Program-made: the position numbers and the translations under genes
Part shown: positions 10,608 through 22,994 of the stretch, piece by piece
Position numbering within the stretch: position 1 is the first letter of the stretch
Layout: each line of letters begins with the position of its first letter
Notes under the pieces: model-generated
Told to the model about the DNA's origin: nothing
The model's database searches: none
What the model saw: the letters and a program-made list of their open reading frames with translations, nothing else
DNA from: Gigantopelta aegis
Lineage: Eukaryota; Mollusca; Gastropoda; Neomphalida; Peltospiridae
Direction of reading: 5' to 3'
Length of the DNA stretch: 64,000 bases
NCBI RefSeq assembly: GCF_016097555.1
Contig: NC_054704.1
Location: forward strand, 100,190,716 to 100,254,715

Positions 10608-11917
10608 ATGGATATTAACAAATCTCCAACATTTGATGGGACTCTGAAGAGAGTCCGCACCGAGGTTTCGGATTCCTCCTCCTCTGATGAGGAATCCATG
10701 TTGTCTAGTTTGACTGTGAAGAAATCAAGGGTTATTTCTTTGGATATTTGGCCAAGGTTCCTCGTTATCGAATCTTCAAACGATGGAGCTTTGCAAAAAT
10801 TATCACCTTTTGCAGTTGAGAAGGTACTCCAAGGCTTGGCTGGTGAGCCAAAGAGTGTTAAAAAGTTAAAGAATGGTTCTCTGTTGGTAGAATGCTCCAC
10901 TGAGAGTCATTCCAAATGTCTTCTCAAATCCAAAATGCTATGCAATATATCCATCAAAGTCAGTGTGCACAAGTCCCTTAATTCATCAAAGGGTGTGATT
11001 CGATCACGAGATTTGGAAGGAGTGAGTGAAGATGAGATATGTGAAAATCTCTCTTCACAAGGTGTTTCGTTTGTTAAACGGATACGTGTTCGTCGGAACA
11101 ATGAATTGGTTCCAACGAACACATTTATCATAACTTTTGATAAACCTCTCCTTCCTGAATCCATCAAGGCTGGGTATCTAAACATACCAGTTGTACCATT
11201 CATTCCAAATCCCTTGCGGTGTTTTAAATGCCAAAAATATGGACATGGTCAAAACACCTGCCGTGGCAAAATGACATGTGCACGATGTGGGCAGTTTGAC
11301 CACGAGAGCAAGACATGTCATATTGATATATCATGTACTAACTGCAAGGGAAACCATTTTGCTTACTCTCGAGAGTGCCCAAGATGGCAATTGGAAAAAC
11401 GGATACAACAGGTTCGGGTTGCAAAACGTGTGTCGTTTCCTGAAGCCAGAAAGTTGGTGGAGACTAAGTCAGCTGTTGCTGTGGAGAAATCCTATGCTGC
11501 AGCAGTTAAGGTCTCTACTACAAGTACTTCAGTTCAGACGGATTTAACCTGGCCTGATGGTGTTGATCGATATCAGAAATTATCGGATGTAGAGAAGGCT
11601 CAAAAGCGGGCAGCAAAGGCTGTTCAGATGCTGTGTCCCAAATGTCCTTAGATTCTCAGAATGCTCCAGTGGTTTCACCAGTTGGAAAACCAGGTTGTAG
11701 CAAACCTGTCACCAAAAAGGAAACCAAAAAACAACATAAAGATAACTTGTCAGGTAGACTAAAGAAATATGAACAGCGAACAGTTTCAACTGCTAATTCA
11801 TTTGAGGCTTTGGATGATCTGGAACATGAGATGGACATCTCTCAAGATTATCCATGAACAAAAAGACCACCACCAAAGCCTACGATAACTCCCATACTTC
11901 CACCTAATGGCAAATAA
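10608..11917 (+). pseudogene. LINE copy B ORF1 (CCHC knuckles), broken
   Basis: Starts MDINKSPTFDGTLKR, acidic/serine-rich at the N terminus, with three CCHC knuckles beginning CFKCQKYGHGQNTC and an RNA-binding core. A frameshift near 11630-11650 and a stop at 11855-11857 break the C-terminal part. Copy A remains open to its TAA there. The frame corresponding to copy A's end would stop at 11917, overlapping the ORF2 ATG at 11907 as in copy A. Confidence 0.85.
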
Positions 11918-14900
11918 ATTCCTACAGTGGAACTGCCGTGGGCTTAGGCCCAATTTTGATGAATTAACTCTTTTAATTCTAAAACACAATCCTCTTGCAG
12001 TGTGTCTTCGGGAAACTTTCTTGAAGGACACTGATCATATTACCATGAGAGAATTTAACCTCTATCATAAGTTTCATGAAACTGAAACTAGAGCATCTGG
12101 GGGTGTTTCCATTCTTGTTAATGAAAACATTCCTCAGAGTATAGTAGCTTTAACTACAAATTTACAAGCTGTGGCTGTAAAGGTCACGGCTCATAAAACT
12201 ATAACTCTGTGTTCAGTTTATTTACCTCCTCGAAACCATTTTAATTTTAATTCTAGAGATCTTCAAGACCTCATTAACCAGCTTCCTACTCTCTTTATTA
12301 TTATGGGAGATTTTAATGGTCACCACACTTTGTGGGGATGCGAGGATATCAATATTAGAGGTAAACAATTGGAAGACTTAATTCTCAAAAACGACTTACT
12401 TTTATTTAATGATAAAAGTCGTACATATCTTCATTCTGCAAGTGGATCTTTCACTTCCATAGATTTAACTCTTTGTAGTCCATCACTTTTTTTGTTGTTG
12501 ATTTCTCCTGGAAAGTTGGTTCAGACCCTTGTGGTAGTGACCACTTTCCCAATATTTTGGAGAATGATGGACCACCATCACTTGAAAGGGTTCAAAGGTG
12601 GAAGTTGGCGAAGGCAAATTGGGGTCAGTTTCAGCATCTGTGCAGCACTCGCCTGCAACAATTTGCCATAACTAATGCTGATGATCCCATGTCTTTGTTC
12701 ACTTCCATCTTGAAGAACATTGCAGATGTAAACATTGAACATTCAGTAAACCATGGTTTAATGATACGTGCAAAGATGCATTCAAAGAGCGAAACAGGTT
12801 GCTTGAGCGGTTCAAACGAGAACCTACAGCAGACAACCTGGATGCATTTCGTATTGCTAGGGCTAAGGCTCGCAGAGAGATTAGACAGAGTAAGAAAACA
12901 TCTTGGAGAACTTTTGTCTCCAAGTTGAATTCACAAACATCAGTAAAATCTGTCTGGAATAGGATCCGTAAAATCAAAGGTAAAGAATCCAGTAATACAG
13001 TTCATCATTTGTCTGTCAATGATACGGATGTCACGTCTCATCGAGACATTGCCAATGCATTGGCAGACAACTTTTCTCATAACTCATCTTCTGCTTTCAG
13101 TACAGCTGCTTTTACATCTGTCAGAACTAAAGCTGAAAAGCAGTCCATTAATTTTTCATCTGAAAATGCTGAAGTGTACAACAGGCGTTTCTCTATGGAG
13201 GAATTGCAGGATGCTCTTCTTAGAGCCCATGATACTTCAGTAGGACCGGATGAAATTCATTATCAGTTATTAAAACATTTACCTGAATCATCTTTGATGG
13301 TTCTTTTGAATATTTTTAATAACATCTGGATTTCTGGAGACTTTCCTTCTGATTGGAGGAAAGCTATTATCATTCCTATTCCCAAGCCTGGTAAGGATCC
13401 AACCAATCCCACTAGTTATCGCCCTATCGCTTTGACAAGTTGCATTTGTAAAACCATGGAACGCATGATCAATCGTAGACTTGTCTGGTATCTTGAATCT
13501 CACAAATTGCTCACTAACGTGCAATGTGGGTTCAGATCTAGACGTAGCACGGTTGATCACCTTGTTAGATTTGAAACGTTTTGTAGGGAAGCTTTCATCC
13601 ATAATCAGTACTTGGTTTCAGTGTTTTTTGATTTGGAGAAAGCTTACGATACCACGTGGAAGTATGGGATTTTAAACGACCTCCATGGCATGGGCCTAAG
13701 AAGTCGACTTCCAGTTTTTATATCTCAGTTTTTAAGAGATAGATCTTTTAAAGTCCGGGTGGGGTCGACTTTGTCCGACATTCACCCACAGGAGATGGGT
13801 GTGCCTCAAGGTAGTATCCTGTCTGTAACTCTATTTTCTGTGAAAATTAATAGCATCACCCAGTGTTTAACACCTGATGTCGATTGCTCGTTATATGTCG
13901 ATGATTTTCAGATTTGCTATAGATCGTCCAATATGAGTATCATTGAACGTAAGTTGCAGCTTTGTTTGAATAAACTTCATCAATGGGCAACTGACAATGG
14001 CTTTAGATTCTCAAAGGCAAAAACGGTTTGTATGCATATCTGCCAGAAAAGAGGTCTTCACTTAGATCCACAGTTGTTTTTGGACAAAAATCCAATTCCA
14101 GTTGTGGAGGAGACTAAATTTCTGGGGGTTATATTTGACAGGAAGCTATCTTTTGTGCCCCATCTTAAATATGTTAAAAAGAAGGGCTTAAAAGCTCTCA
14201 ATATTTTAAAAGTTATTGGTAATACGGAATGGGGAGCAGACCGCAAGGTTATGCTCCCTCTGTATAGATCTCTTGTGAGGTCTAAACTTGATTATGGATG
14301 CATTGTGTATGGGTCGGCACGCAAGTCTTACTTGCAGATGCTAGATCCTATACACAATCAGGGACTTAGGCTTTGTCTTGGTGCGTTTAGAATATCACCT
14401 GTAGAGAGCTTGTACGTTGATGCACACGAACCTTGTTTGGGTGCTAGACGTGCAAAGCTTTTTCTGCAGTATGCTGCCAAGATTAAATCTTTACCAACAC
14501 ATCCAGCTCATGATGCTGTGTTTGACAACAAATATATGAAGTTGTTTGATGCAAGGCTAAATGCTATTCGTACATTTGGTCTTCGCATTAAGCGTTTTTT
14601 GTCGCTTTCCAACATTGATTTAACTGACACTTTGGAAACTCCTTCATATTTTGTTTTACCACCATGGTGTATTACACCACCTAAAATTGTCTTTCATCTG
14701 GCGCATCTGAAGAAAGATCGTACAGATGCTGTAGTTTATAAACAATTGTTCATGGAAATTCAGGACAAGTACCGTGATTACATTCCTGTGTATACAGATG
14801 GATCACGGGAGGGGAATTCTGTGGCTTGTGCTACAGTTTTTCCATCAGACACAATACTTTCCATGCGACTGCCTGACTCAGCATCAATCTTTAGTGCTGA

Positions 14901-15582
14901 AGTTTGGGCAGTCATTAAAGCCTTAGAAGAAATCAAAGATTCAATAGCATCCAAATTTATTATTTTTACAGACTCACTTTCATGTCTCCAAGCTTTACGT
15001 AATATGAAGCTGGACCATCCCTTAATTGGGATGGTGATACGAAAGTGGGTCTTTTTATCTATTGCCAATAAAGACATTGTATTTTGTTGGGTACCCAGCC
15101 ATGTTGGCATCAGGGGTAATGAAAAGGTAGATTCAGCTGCCAAGTCTGCTTTGGATTTGCCTCATGCCAGGGTTGGTGTGCCTTATACTGATTTTAAACC
15201 TAACATCAACCAATTTATCTTTTCAATTTGGCAACGTGATTGGGACGGTGAGGTTACGAACAAGCTTCATGCTATCAAGCCAGTCTTGGGAGAGTGGCAG
15301 TCCTCCTATAGACAGTGCAGGAAGGATGAAATAGTCTTGTGTCGTGCCCGCATTGGTCATACTCACTTGACCCATTCATTTATCTTAAAGAAAGATCCTC
15401 CACCTCAGTGTGAACACTGTCAGTGTACTCTGACTGTGCGTCACATTTTGGTGGAGTGTCAGTTTTTGAAAGAAATTCGAAAAGATATATTTGGTCAGAG
15501 AAATGTGATGGAATCCTTTCGATTCCATCCAGAACTTTTATTACAATTTCTTCGAGATACTGACTTTTATTGTAAATTTTAA
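11907..15582 (+). pseudogene. LINE copy B ORF2: endonuclease-RT-RNase H, two frameshifts
   Basis: MANKFLQWNCRG opens the APE endonuclease. A short insertion near 12490 relative to copy A, and a second shift near 12740, change frame. From about 12745 to 15582 the frame is open. RT motifs are SYRPIALTSCICKTMER, GFRSRRSTVDHLVRFE, FFDLEKAYDTTW, GVPQGSILSVTLF and the catalytic LYVDDFQICY. A type-I RNase H follows (VYTDGSREG, SAEVWAVIKALEE, IIFTDSLSCLQAL, GNEKVDSAAKSA), then a cysteine-rich C terminus (QCEHCQCTLTVRHILVEC). The domain set is that of I-group LINEs. The open RT-RNase H half suggests recent mobility. Confidence 0.9.
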
Positions 15583-15760
15583 TTTGATTCATCTGTGATA
15601 TTTGTATTTTTGCACAGTTCTTTACACTGTGTTTTAATTTAACTGTTGAATTTTTATATTGAAGTTGATTATCGAATTTGTTTCGCTTTTACCATAGTTT
15701 GACACCCAATAGCCGATGTATTTTTCGTGCTGGTGTGTCGTTAAACATTCATTCATTCAT
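15583..15760 (+). other. LINE copy B 3' UTR and ATTC tail
   Basis: Contains ttgacacccaatagccgatg and gtgtcgttaaacattc followed by ATTC repeats. Both short elements end the same way, and the tRNA-SINEs of this window share the same motif pair, which suggests it is the LINE's RT recognition end. Confidence 0.85.
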
Positions 15761-15889
15761 TCCAATTTCATGGCTCACACACGTATCAGACAAATCACAA
15801 ATATCCTCTGGGTCTCGTTTTACCCTTCTGGCCATAGCCCTAGTCTTTACACACGCAGGATAACTAATCTCATCAACCTCACTCTCTCA

Positions 15890-17717
<1,828 letters not shown>

Positions 17718-17850
17718 GTTTAGATATGACGCACTTAATATTAATTAATTTTCTAGTGAACAACGTTGCTACTTCTAGTATTTGTAAAAATAATTTATAA
17801 AGCCCCCATTTACAAACAATACTTTTTTAAATATGCATGTCCCGTTTCAG

Positions 17851-17869
17851 ATCCGGGACGAGCGCCCCA
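17851..17869 (-). other. primer-binding-site candidate of the Gypsy element
   Basis: On the minus strand, TGGGGCGCTCGTCCCGG starts 12 nt after the 5' LTR end. Its complement ends in CCCA and, with the bases beside it, resembles a tRNA T-arm and acceptor 3' strand. I cannot name the tRNA. Confidence 0.5.
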
Positions 17870-17881
17870 ATTTTCTACTCC

Positions 17882-19141
17882 TGTCACGGGGATTCTATAA
17901 TACCCGTAACTGAATAAAACACGATTGTCCAAATATCTCTCCTAACTGTATATCTATTAGATCTCTCTGTAACGGGCAGTTCAAAACCGCTTTGGCTCGT
18001 CTAGGTATGATCAGAGATACGATCTTATATAAAGTATATATTATTATAGCACGTTTAGTTCACTAGAAAACACACCAAAAACACAATACACTTTGGAATC
18101 TGTATTAACCTACGCTGACAAATGTACTGCCGCAGTAGTTAATTAATAACAACAATAATAACAACCCAGAACTGATCACTTAATTAGTTAATCTCTAGGT
18201 GTCTAGTTTACACAATATGCGAATCACTTCACCGTGACACAACCCCCACACGTGTGATAATTGAGAAACGCTTCTAGGGGAACTTAATTAATAAAGGAAT
18301 TACAACACTATTCCTAACTGGTTAATTTTTAATTAACCCTTACTACTCGTTCAATAACGTTTGATAATTGAGAAACGCTGCCAGGAGAACTTAATTAATA
18401 AAGGAATTACAACACTATTCCTAACTGGTTAATTTTTAATTAACCCTTAACTACTCATTCAGTAACCTTGTAACACAGAATTAATACTGGTACCTATCAC
18501 AATAAAGACAATAACCTACAGTTTACCTAGGTCTTCTAGGATGACTGGCTAAGCTTTATATTCGTATAAATATAGAACAGTAAGACTACGATTTACTTCG
18601 TCAGATGACCGAAGACACTGTCTAAAGAATATTGGTATAATACAGTATTAAAATATTTAAAGTCACATCAATCACATCAAGGTTATACAACAGAGCAGAA
18701 ATAAAATATTTACCAAAGTCCAAACGGACAACGTTCCCGGGAAGTCTTCCTTTTTGGTTCTCCCAGATATCTCTAAACCCTAGCTATTTATTATAAATCA
18801 GAATATCGCCTGGGGGTACAAGGCGGTCCTCCCCCTTTCATCTGATATTCCACCTCTCCCAGAGTCGGTATATTTCTCTCTGATCGTCAGTCTGGCTGTC
18901 GCCAATCCGCGAGCAATCCCCTGGCCATAAACAGCACTACCGGAGATATTACGTAACTACTAGCCACATGGCCTCCACACCTGCTCTGGGTGTGTATTAG
19001 AAAAGCTCGATGACCGTCGCACAGAAGTATTACGTAACAAGTTGCCCACCTGGCTAAGTGCAATTTGGAACTGCGCACGGCCTTCTAAAACAATTAATAT
19101 CGCCACAGGCGAAAACAAAATTAAGAGCATGTACCGTCACA
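17882..19141 (-). repeat. 5' LTR of the Gypsy element
   Basis: About 1260 bp bounded by TGTCACGG (17882) and CCGTCACA (19141), which are near-perfect short inverted ends. It shares about 97% identity with 5160-5909 over the inner part. A segment starting ataattgagaaacgc occurs twice (about 18257 and 18364), so this LTR carries an internal tandem duplication not seen in the 3' copy. Confidence 0.85.
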
Positions 19142-19855
19142 TTAATCAATTTATAATTCTCTACCAGTACTACCAAACGTTTATGGTGGCTGGATGGGGA
19201 CATTTCTTTTAGCCGAGTATATATGTTATATGTATGTGGTATGCAAGTGTGCGAGTGTAAGTGTATTGCTCGGTATTGGGTGGGGGTTTATCTGGCAGTA
19301 ATAATCCCCTCTCCCTTCCGAGAAATTGCATGTTATAAATATGTGTGTCTTTTAATTTTGGCTTTGGTTGGTTGGTTGTTTGTTTGTTTGTTTGTTGTTG
19401 TTGTTTTGTTGTTGTTTTTTTGGGGGGGTTCCTTTTATTTTATTTTATTTATTTATTTTTATTTATTTATTATTATTATTTTATTATTTTACTTTTTATT
19501 TTTTTATTATTATTATTATTATTTTTTTTTTTTTTTTTTGGTAAACAAATTTGATAGGTTTATGTTTATGTATATTTTATCCATATTTTAATCATTATTT
19601 TATATTTTTAATAAAAAAAAAAAAAATTATGTAATTTAACAGGGCAGGTGTCTGGTCTGTGCCTTTGGTAGTGGCTTGGTTAATATTACCTCGTCTACTG
19701 CCCTAGGTATTATAGATTAAAGTGTTCGCCGCGTCTTCTAAATAACGTAATCGTGTTGTTTTGGAGGACAACTGAGGAGTCGCCTGTTTTTCCATGGTTC
19801 GGCCGGGTTCACCTCTCTCCTTCTGGCAGGCTTGGTACTTAAAATTAAATATTAA
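19142..19855. other. low-complexity and unassigned flank
   Basis: A GTT/T/TTA-rich tract occupies about 19372-19540 and an A run lies at 19613-19625. I recognise nothing in 19640-19850. The hydrophobic open frames through the T-rich tract are compositional. Confidence 0.6.
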
Positions 19856-19869
19856 ATTAATCAAGTATA

Positions 19870-19941
19870 CCCCCGCGCGTGCTGTAACCTCACCGTGGTG
19901 CAGGGGTGTAACATTCTCTTTGAGAATGGCCAATACAGCAC
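19870..19941 (+). ncRNA. HDV-like ribozyme (short element 2)
   Basis: P2 GTGCTGT pairs with ACAGCAC (19935-19941). P4 is CATTCTC/GAGAATG and the J4/2 candidate C is 19930. The 5' P1 strand has drifted (CCCCCGC against GCAGGGG), so this copy is probably impaired. Confidence 0.7.
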
Positions 19942-20143
19942 CAAATTAAAATTTTGAGTAAAATTCAGTATCTGTAAAATTCTGTGATATTTTGTGTTTT
20001 TGCACTGTTTTTGTTTAAATCTTGAATTTTTATATTGATGTTGATCATCACTTTATTTATTTGCATTACCATAGTTTGGCACCCAATAGCCGATGTATTT
20101 TTCGTGCTGGGGTGTCGTTAAACATTCATTCATTCATTCATTC
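19870..20143 (+). mobile_element. short ribozyme-headed nonautonomous element, copy 2
   Basis: 274 bp flanked by a perfect 14-bp target-site duplication (attaatcaagtata at 19856-19869 and 20144-20157). It has the same architecture as the element at 6701-6980: HDV-like ribozyme head, short spacer, LINE 3' tail, ATTC repeats. It inserted next to the ORF2 stop of a minus-strand LINE relic. Confidence 0.88.
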
Positions 20144-20157
20144 ATTAATCAAGTATA

Positions 20158-21383
20158 GTTAAGTATATCTTAAAATTTTGTATAGAAGTCAAAGTGTTTA
20201 AAAAACTTTACAATTAACATTGGATGGAATTTAAACGATTCCAAAACATTTCTGTTGCCAAATATATCATTTCTTGTCGGCTTGAGATGATCACACTCCA
20301 CCAAAATGTGTCGCACAGTCAGTGTACACTGACAGTGTTCACACTGAGGAGGGGGGTCCTTCTTTAAAATAAATGAATGCGTCAAATATGTATGGCCGAT
20401 GCGGACACAGCATAAGACTACTTCATCCTTCCTGCATCGCCTGTAGGATGACTGCCACTCTCCCAGGACTGCCTTGACAGAATGAAGCTTATTCGCAACC
20501 GCACCGTCCCAATCATCTTGCCAAGTCGAAAAGATATATTGGTTAATATGAAATTTAAAATCACTGTAGGGGACTCCAACATGGACACGGCGCAAGTTCA
20601 AAGCAGACTTGGCAGCAACATCTGCCTTTTCGTTACCCCTAATGCCAACATGACTGGGTACCCAACACAATATAACATCTTTATTGGCAATTGATAAAAA
20701 GACACACTTTCGTATCACCATCCCAACTAAGGGATGCACCAATTTCATGTACTGTAGAGCTTGAAGACACGAAAGCGAGTCTGTAAAAATAATATACTTG
20801 GATGCACATGAATGCTTAATCTGTTCCAGGGCTTTAATGATTGCCCAAATTTCAGCAGTAAAGATTGATGCTGAATCGGGCAATCTCATGGAAATTATTG
20901 CATCTGATGGAAAAACTGTAGACAAGCCACAGAATTCCCATCCCGTGATCCGTCTGTGTAAACAGGAATGTAATCACAATACCTCTCTTGGATTTCCATG
21001 AAATGTTGTTTATAAATAACTGCATCTGTGCGATATTTTTTTAGATGCACAAGATCGAATACAATTTTTGGTGGTTTGATACACCAAGGTGGCAAAATAA
21101 AATATGAAGGCGTTTTCAAAATGTCTGTTAAATCAGTGTTGGAAACTGATAAAAACTGCTTAATGCGAAAACCAAATGTTCGAATCGCATTCGGTTTCGC
21201 ATCAAATAAATTCATATATTTATTATCAAACACCGCATTGTGTGCAGGATGTGAGAATCGGATAACGTAGATACCACTCGTACCATGAAAGACCTATTCT
21301 GTAAGAAATTTGAGATAAAGTCAGGCATACGGCCTCTTAAGCCCATGCCATGGAGGTCTTTCAAAATCCCATACTTCCACGTG
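20158..21383 (-). mobile_element. 5'-truncated, internally deleted LINE relic (C), same lineage as copy B
   Basis: On the minus strand it encodes TWKYGILKDLHGMGLRGR of the RT, then jumps directly to the post-RT linker (FDNKYMNLFDAKPNAIR) and RNase H (IPVYTDGSRDGNS, IIFTDSLSCLQAL, GNEKADVAAKSA), ending at the ORF2 stop near 20170. Compared with copy B about 0.7 kb including the RT catalytic YVDD region is missing at about 21255. A frame change near 20910 is also present. It is roughly 70-75% identical in protein to copy B, so it is a separate subfamily. Confidence 0.85.
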
Positions 21384-21510
21384 AGTAGTATATTTTGTAC
21401 ATAGCGGGGACAACAAAGGAAATACAATGGAGTCGCCTCCAATACAATGGATATGCACCTCCGGAACAATGGGTCCTCAATCCGCAACAATGGATGTGCA
21501 CCTATTGTCT

Positions 21511-21600
21511 TTCCGGTTCAGTGGAACGTATAATTGGTTTTTCTGGTTCAGTGGAGCGGATAATGGGGTTTTCCGGTTCAGTGGAGCGAATAATGGATTT
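21511..21600. repeat. 30-bp tandem repeat, three copies
   Basis: Units start at 21511, 21541 and 21571 (ttccggttcagtggagcg core). Confidence 0.9.
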
Positions 21601-21632
21601 TTGAACAAAAGAAGTGCACCTATTGTGCTGAG

Positions 21633-21682
21633 TGGATGACTGGCATTTTTTCAAAGGATGACTGGCATTTTTTCAAATTTTG
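21633..21682. repeat. 22-bp tandem duplication
   Basis: ggatgactggcattttttca occurs twice in a row. Confidence 0.85.
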
Positions 21683-21960
21683 GGCGGGAACGTCCGCGTT
21701 TTCAATGGGAACTAAAGTGGTGTTATTTATAGATATTTTGAGTCAGTCTTTTGTGTTGGCTTGGGTTTTTAGTTGTGACAAGGGTGATGGTTGCAAAGAC
21801 CTTTGTCTAAATATACTTTGAAAGGTTTATTGTTAGCAATGATGAAATAATATTTTTGAATAGAAAACCAGTTGAAACCGGTTTATTTATTTGTTATTAT
21901 TATTATTATTAACCAATCGCAACCAGTCGTTAGTAGTAAGGGGGCCTGTTGGGCCCCATG
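21683..21960. other. AT-rich upstream sequence
   Basis: No gene recognised. It leads into the repeated TGACCT block. Confidence 0.5.
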
Positions 21961-22136
21961 ACCTACTTTCCGTGACCTTGACCTACTTTCCGTGACCTTG
22001 ATGACATCACGTGACCTCGTCCTACTGGCCCTGACCTACTTAGACCGGCCCATGACCTACTTAGACCGGCCCCTGACCTACTTAGGCCGGCCCCTGACCT
22101 ACTTAGAACGGCCCCTGACCTACCTAGACTGACACG
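21961..22136 (+). promoter_or_regulatory. upstream array of TGACCT half-sites, 21-bp phased
   Basis: Two TGACCTTGA sites (21973-21981, 21993-22001) equal the reverse complement of TCAAGGTCA, the extended half-site bound by FTZ-F1/SF-1/ERR-type nuclear receptors. Then five units of 21 bp (22032, 22053, 22074, 22095, 22116) each start TGACCTACTTAG. 21 bp is two helical turns, so all half-sites would face the same side. A TGACATCA and a CACGTG lie between them. The array ends seven bases before a TATA box. Receptor binding is inference. Confidence 0.6.
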
Positions 22137-22142
22137 AAAGAG

Positions 22143-22176
22143 TATAAAAAGGCTAGATACGGTTTCATTGTCATTC
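22143..22176 (+). promoter_or_regulatory. core promoter: TATA box and initiator
   Basis: TATAAAAA at 22143-22150 and TCATTC (matches the TCAKTY initiator consensus) at 22171-22176, 28 bp apart. This predicts a 5' UTR of only about 40 nt before the ATG at 22215. Confidence 0.65.
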
Positions 22177-22214
22177 GCTCGCCGAAAACAATCAGATCTA
22201 CGTTCAATCCAGAG

Positions 22215-22660
22215 ATGGCCTGTTCCACAAGTGATGAAGTGAGATGTCGTCTAGAACTTGGAACTAACGTCTACGTGGTGGCCAAGTTATGGAAAGGGGA
22301 CACTGCTATTCACATAAGGAAATTTGACAGTGACAAGGGGAAAACCTTCCCCACCAAGCGAGGTATTGTCCTTAGTCTTAAACAGTGGATCGAAACTGTC
22401 TGGATGTAAAAGCCAAATTGACGAAACGATTTCAGCATTAAACCAGAGGAAAGACGAAACATTGTTCAGACACCTTGGTGTCAACGTCCATGTCAGCGTC
22501 GACAAGAACTTTGCTGGGGTGGACCTGCGTCAGTGGTGGTGGTGTGAAGAAACTAAATCCGTGAAACCTTCGAAGAAGGGAATATTCCTTTTCTCTACAA
22601 CAATGGGAGAAACTGAAAGGCTGTTTCACAGTCATGTGTGACTTTGTACCACAGCTGAAC
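22215..22660 (+). pseudogene. intronless gene fragment with two PC4-like ssDNA-binding modules
   Basis: From the ATG the first frame gives MACSTSDEVRCRLELG and a module (IHIRKFDSDKGKTFPTKRG then IVLSLKQW) matching the PC4/p15 coactivator C-terminal fold pattern: IDIR, a short acidic turn, P-x-x-KGI-x-L-x-x-QW. A second, similar module follows (FAGVDLRQWWWCEETKSVKP, SKKGIFL). The sequence then enters an assembly gap, and the reading is not continuous in this window, so I treat it as broken. PC4-type proteins bind single-stranded DNA and act in transcription. Whether this is a host gene or came from a DNA virus-like element is open; both carry PC4-like proteins. Confidence 0.65.
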
Positions 22661-22860
22661 NNNNNNNNNNNNNNNNNNNNNNNNNNNNNNNNNNNNNNNN
22701 NNNNNNNNNNNNNNNNNNNNNNNNNNNNNNNNNNNNNNNNNNNNNNNNNNNNNNNNNNNNNNNNNNNNNNNNNNNNNNNNNNNNNNNNNNNNNNNNNNNN
22801 NNNNNNNNNNNNNNNNNNNNNNNNNNNNNNNNNNNNNNNNNNNNNNNNNNNNNNNNNNNN
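22661..22860. other. assembly gap (200 N)
   Basis: Exactly 200 N. It truncates the PC4-like gene. Confidence 0.99.
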
Positions 22861-22994
22861 TTTTGTTGTTGTTGTTTGTTTATTTGTTTATGAAATTAAG
22901 TTGTACAGACATGCATTACAATTTTGACGTTTAGATAACCGTAACCACTGGTGTAAAATTCATCAAAATATCGGCGGGATTATCCCACAGAAGA

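Larger units (their letters stand above)
7561..15760 (+). mobile_element. LINE composite (I-group, EN-RT-RNase H): partial copy A joined to full-length copy B
   Basis: One pair of 11-bp target-site duplications flanks two head-to-tail LINE copies. Copy A (7561-10096) has the 5' end, ORF1 and the endonuclease part of ORF2. Copy B (10097-15760) is full length with ORF1, complete ORF2, 3' UTR and an ATTC tail. ORF1 with CCHC knuckles, an APE endonuclease, RT and a C-terminal RNase H put it in the I group (I/Nimb-like). The junction coincides with B's ribozyme-processed 5' end. Confidence 0.9.

Noticed and set aside
18110-18256. A second LTR boundary at accgtgacacaaccccc
   Set aside because: Resembles the LTR end and purine tract, but no matching partner or duplication; kept as part of the 5' LTR.
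19223-19591. Phe/Tyr/Leu-rich frame resembling a membrane protein
   Set aside because: Composition effect of a T/TTA-rich tract.
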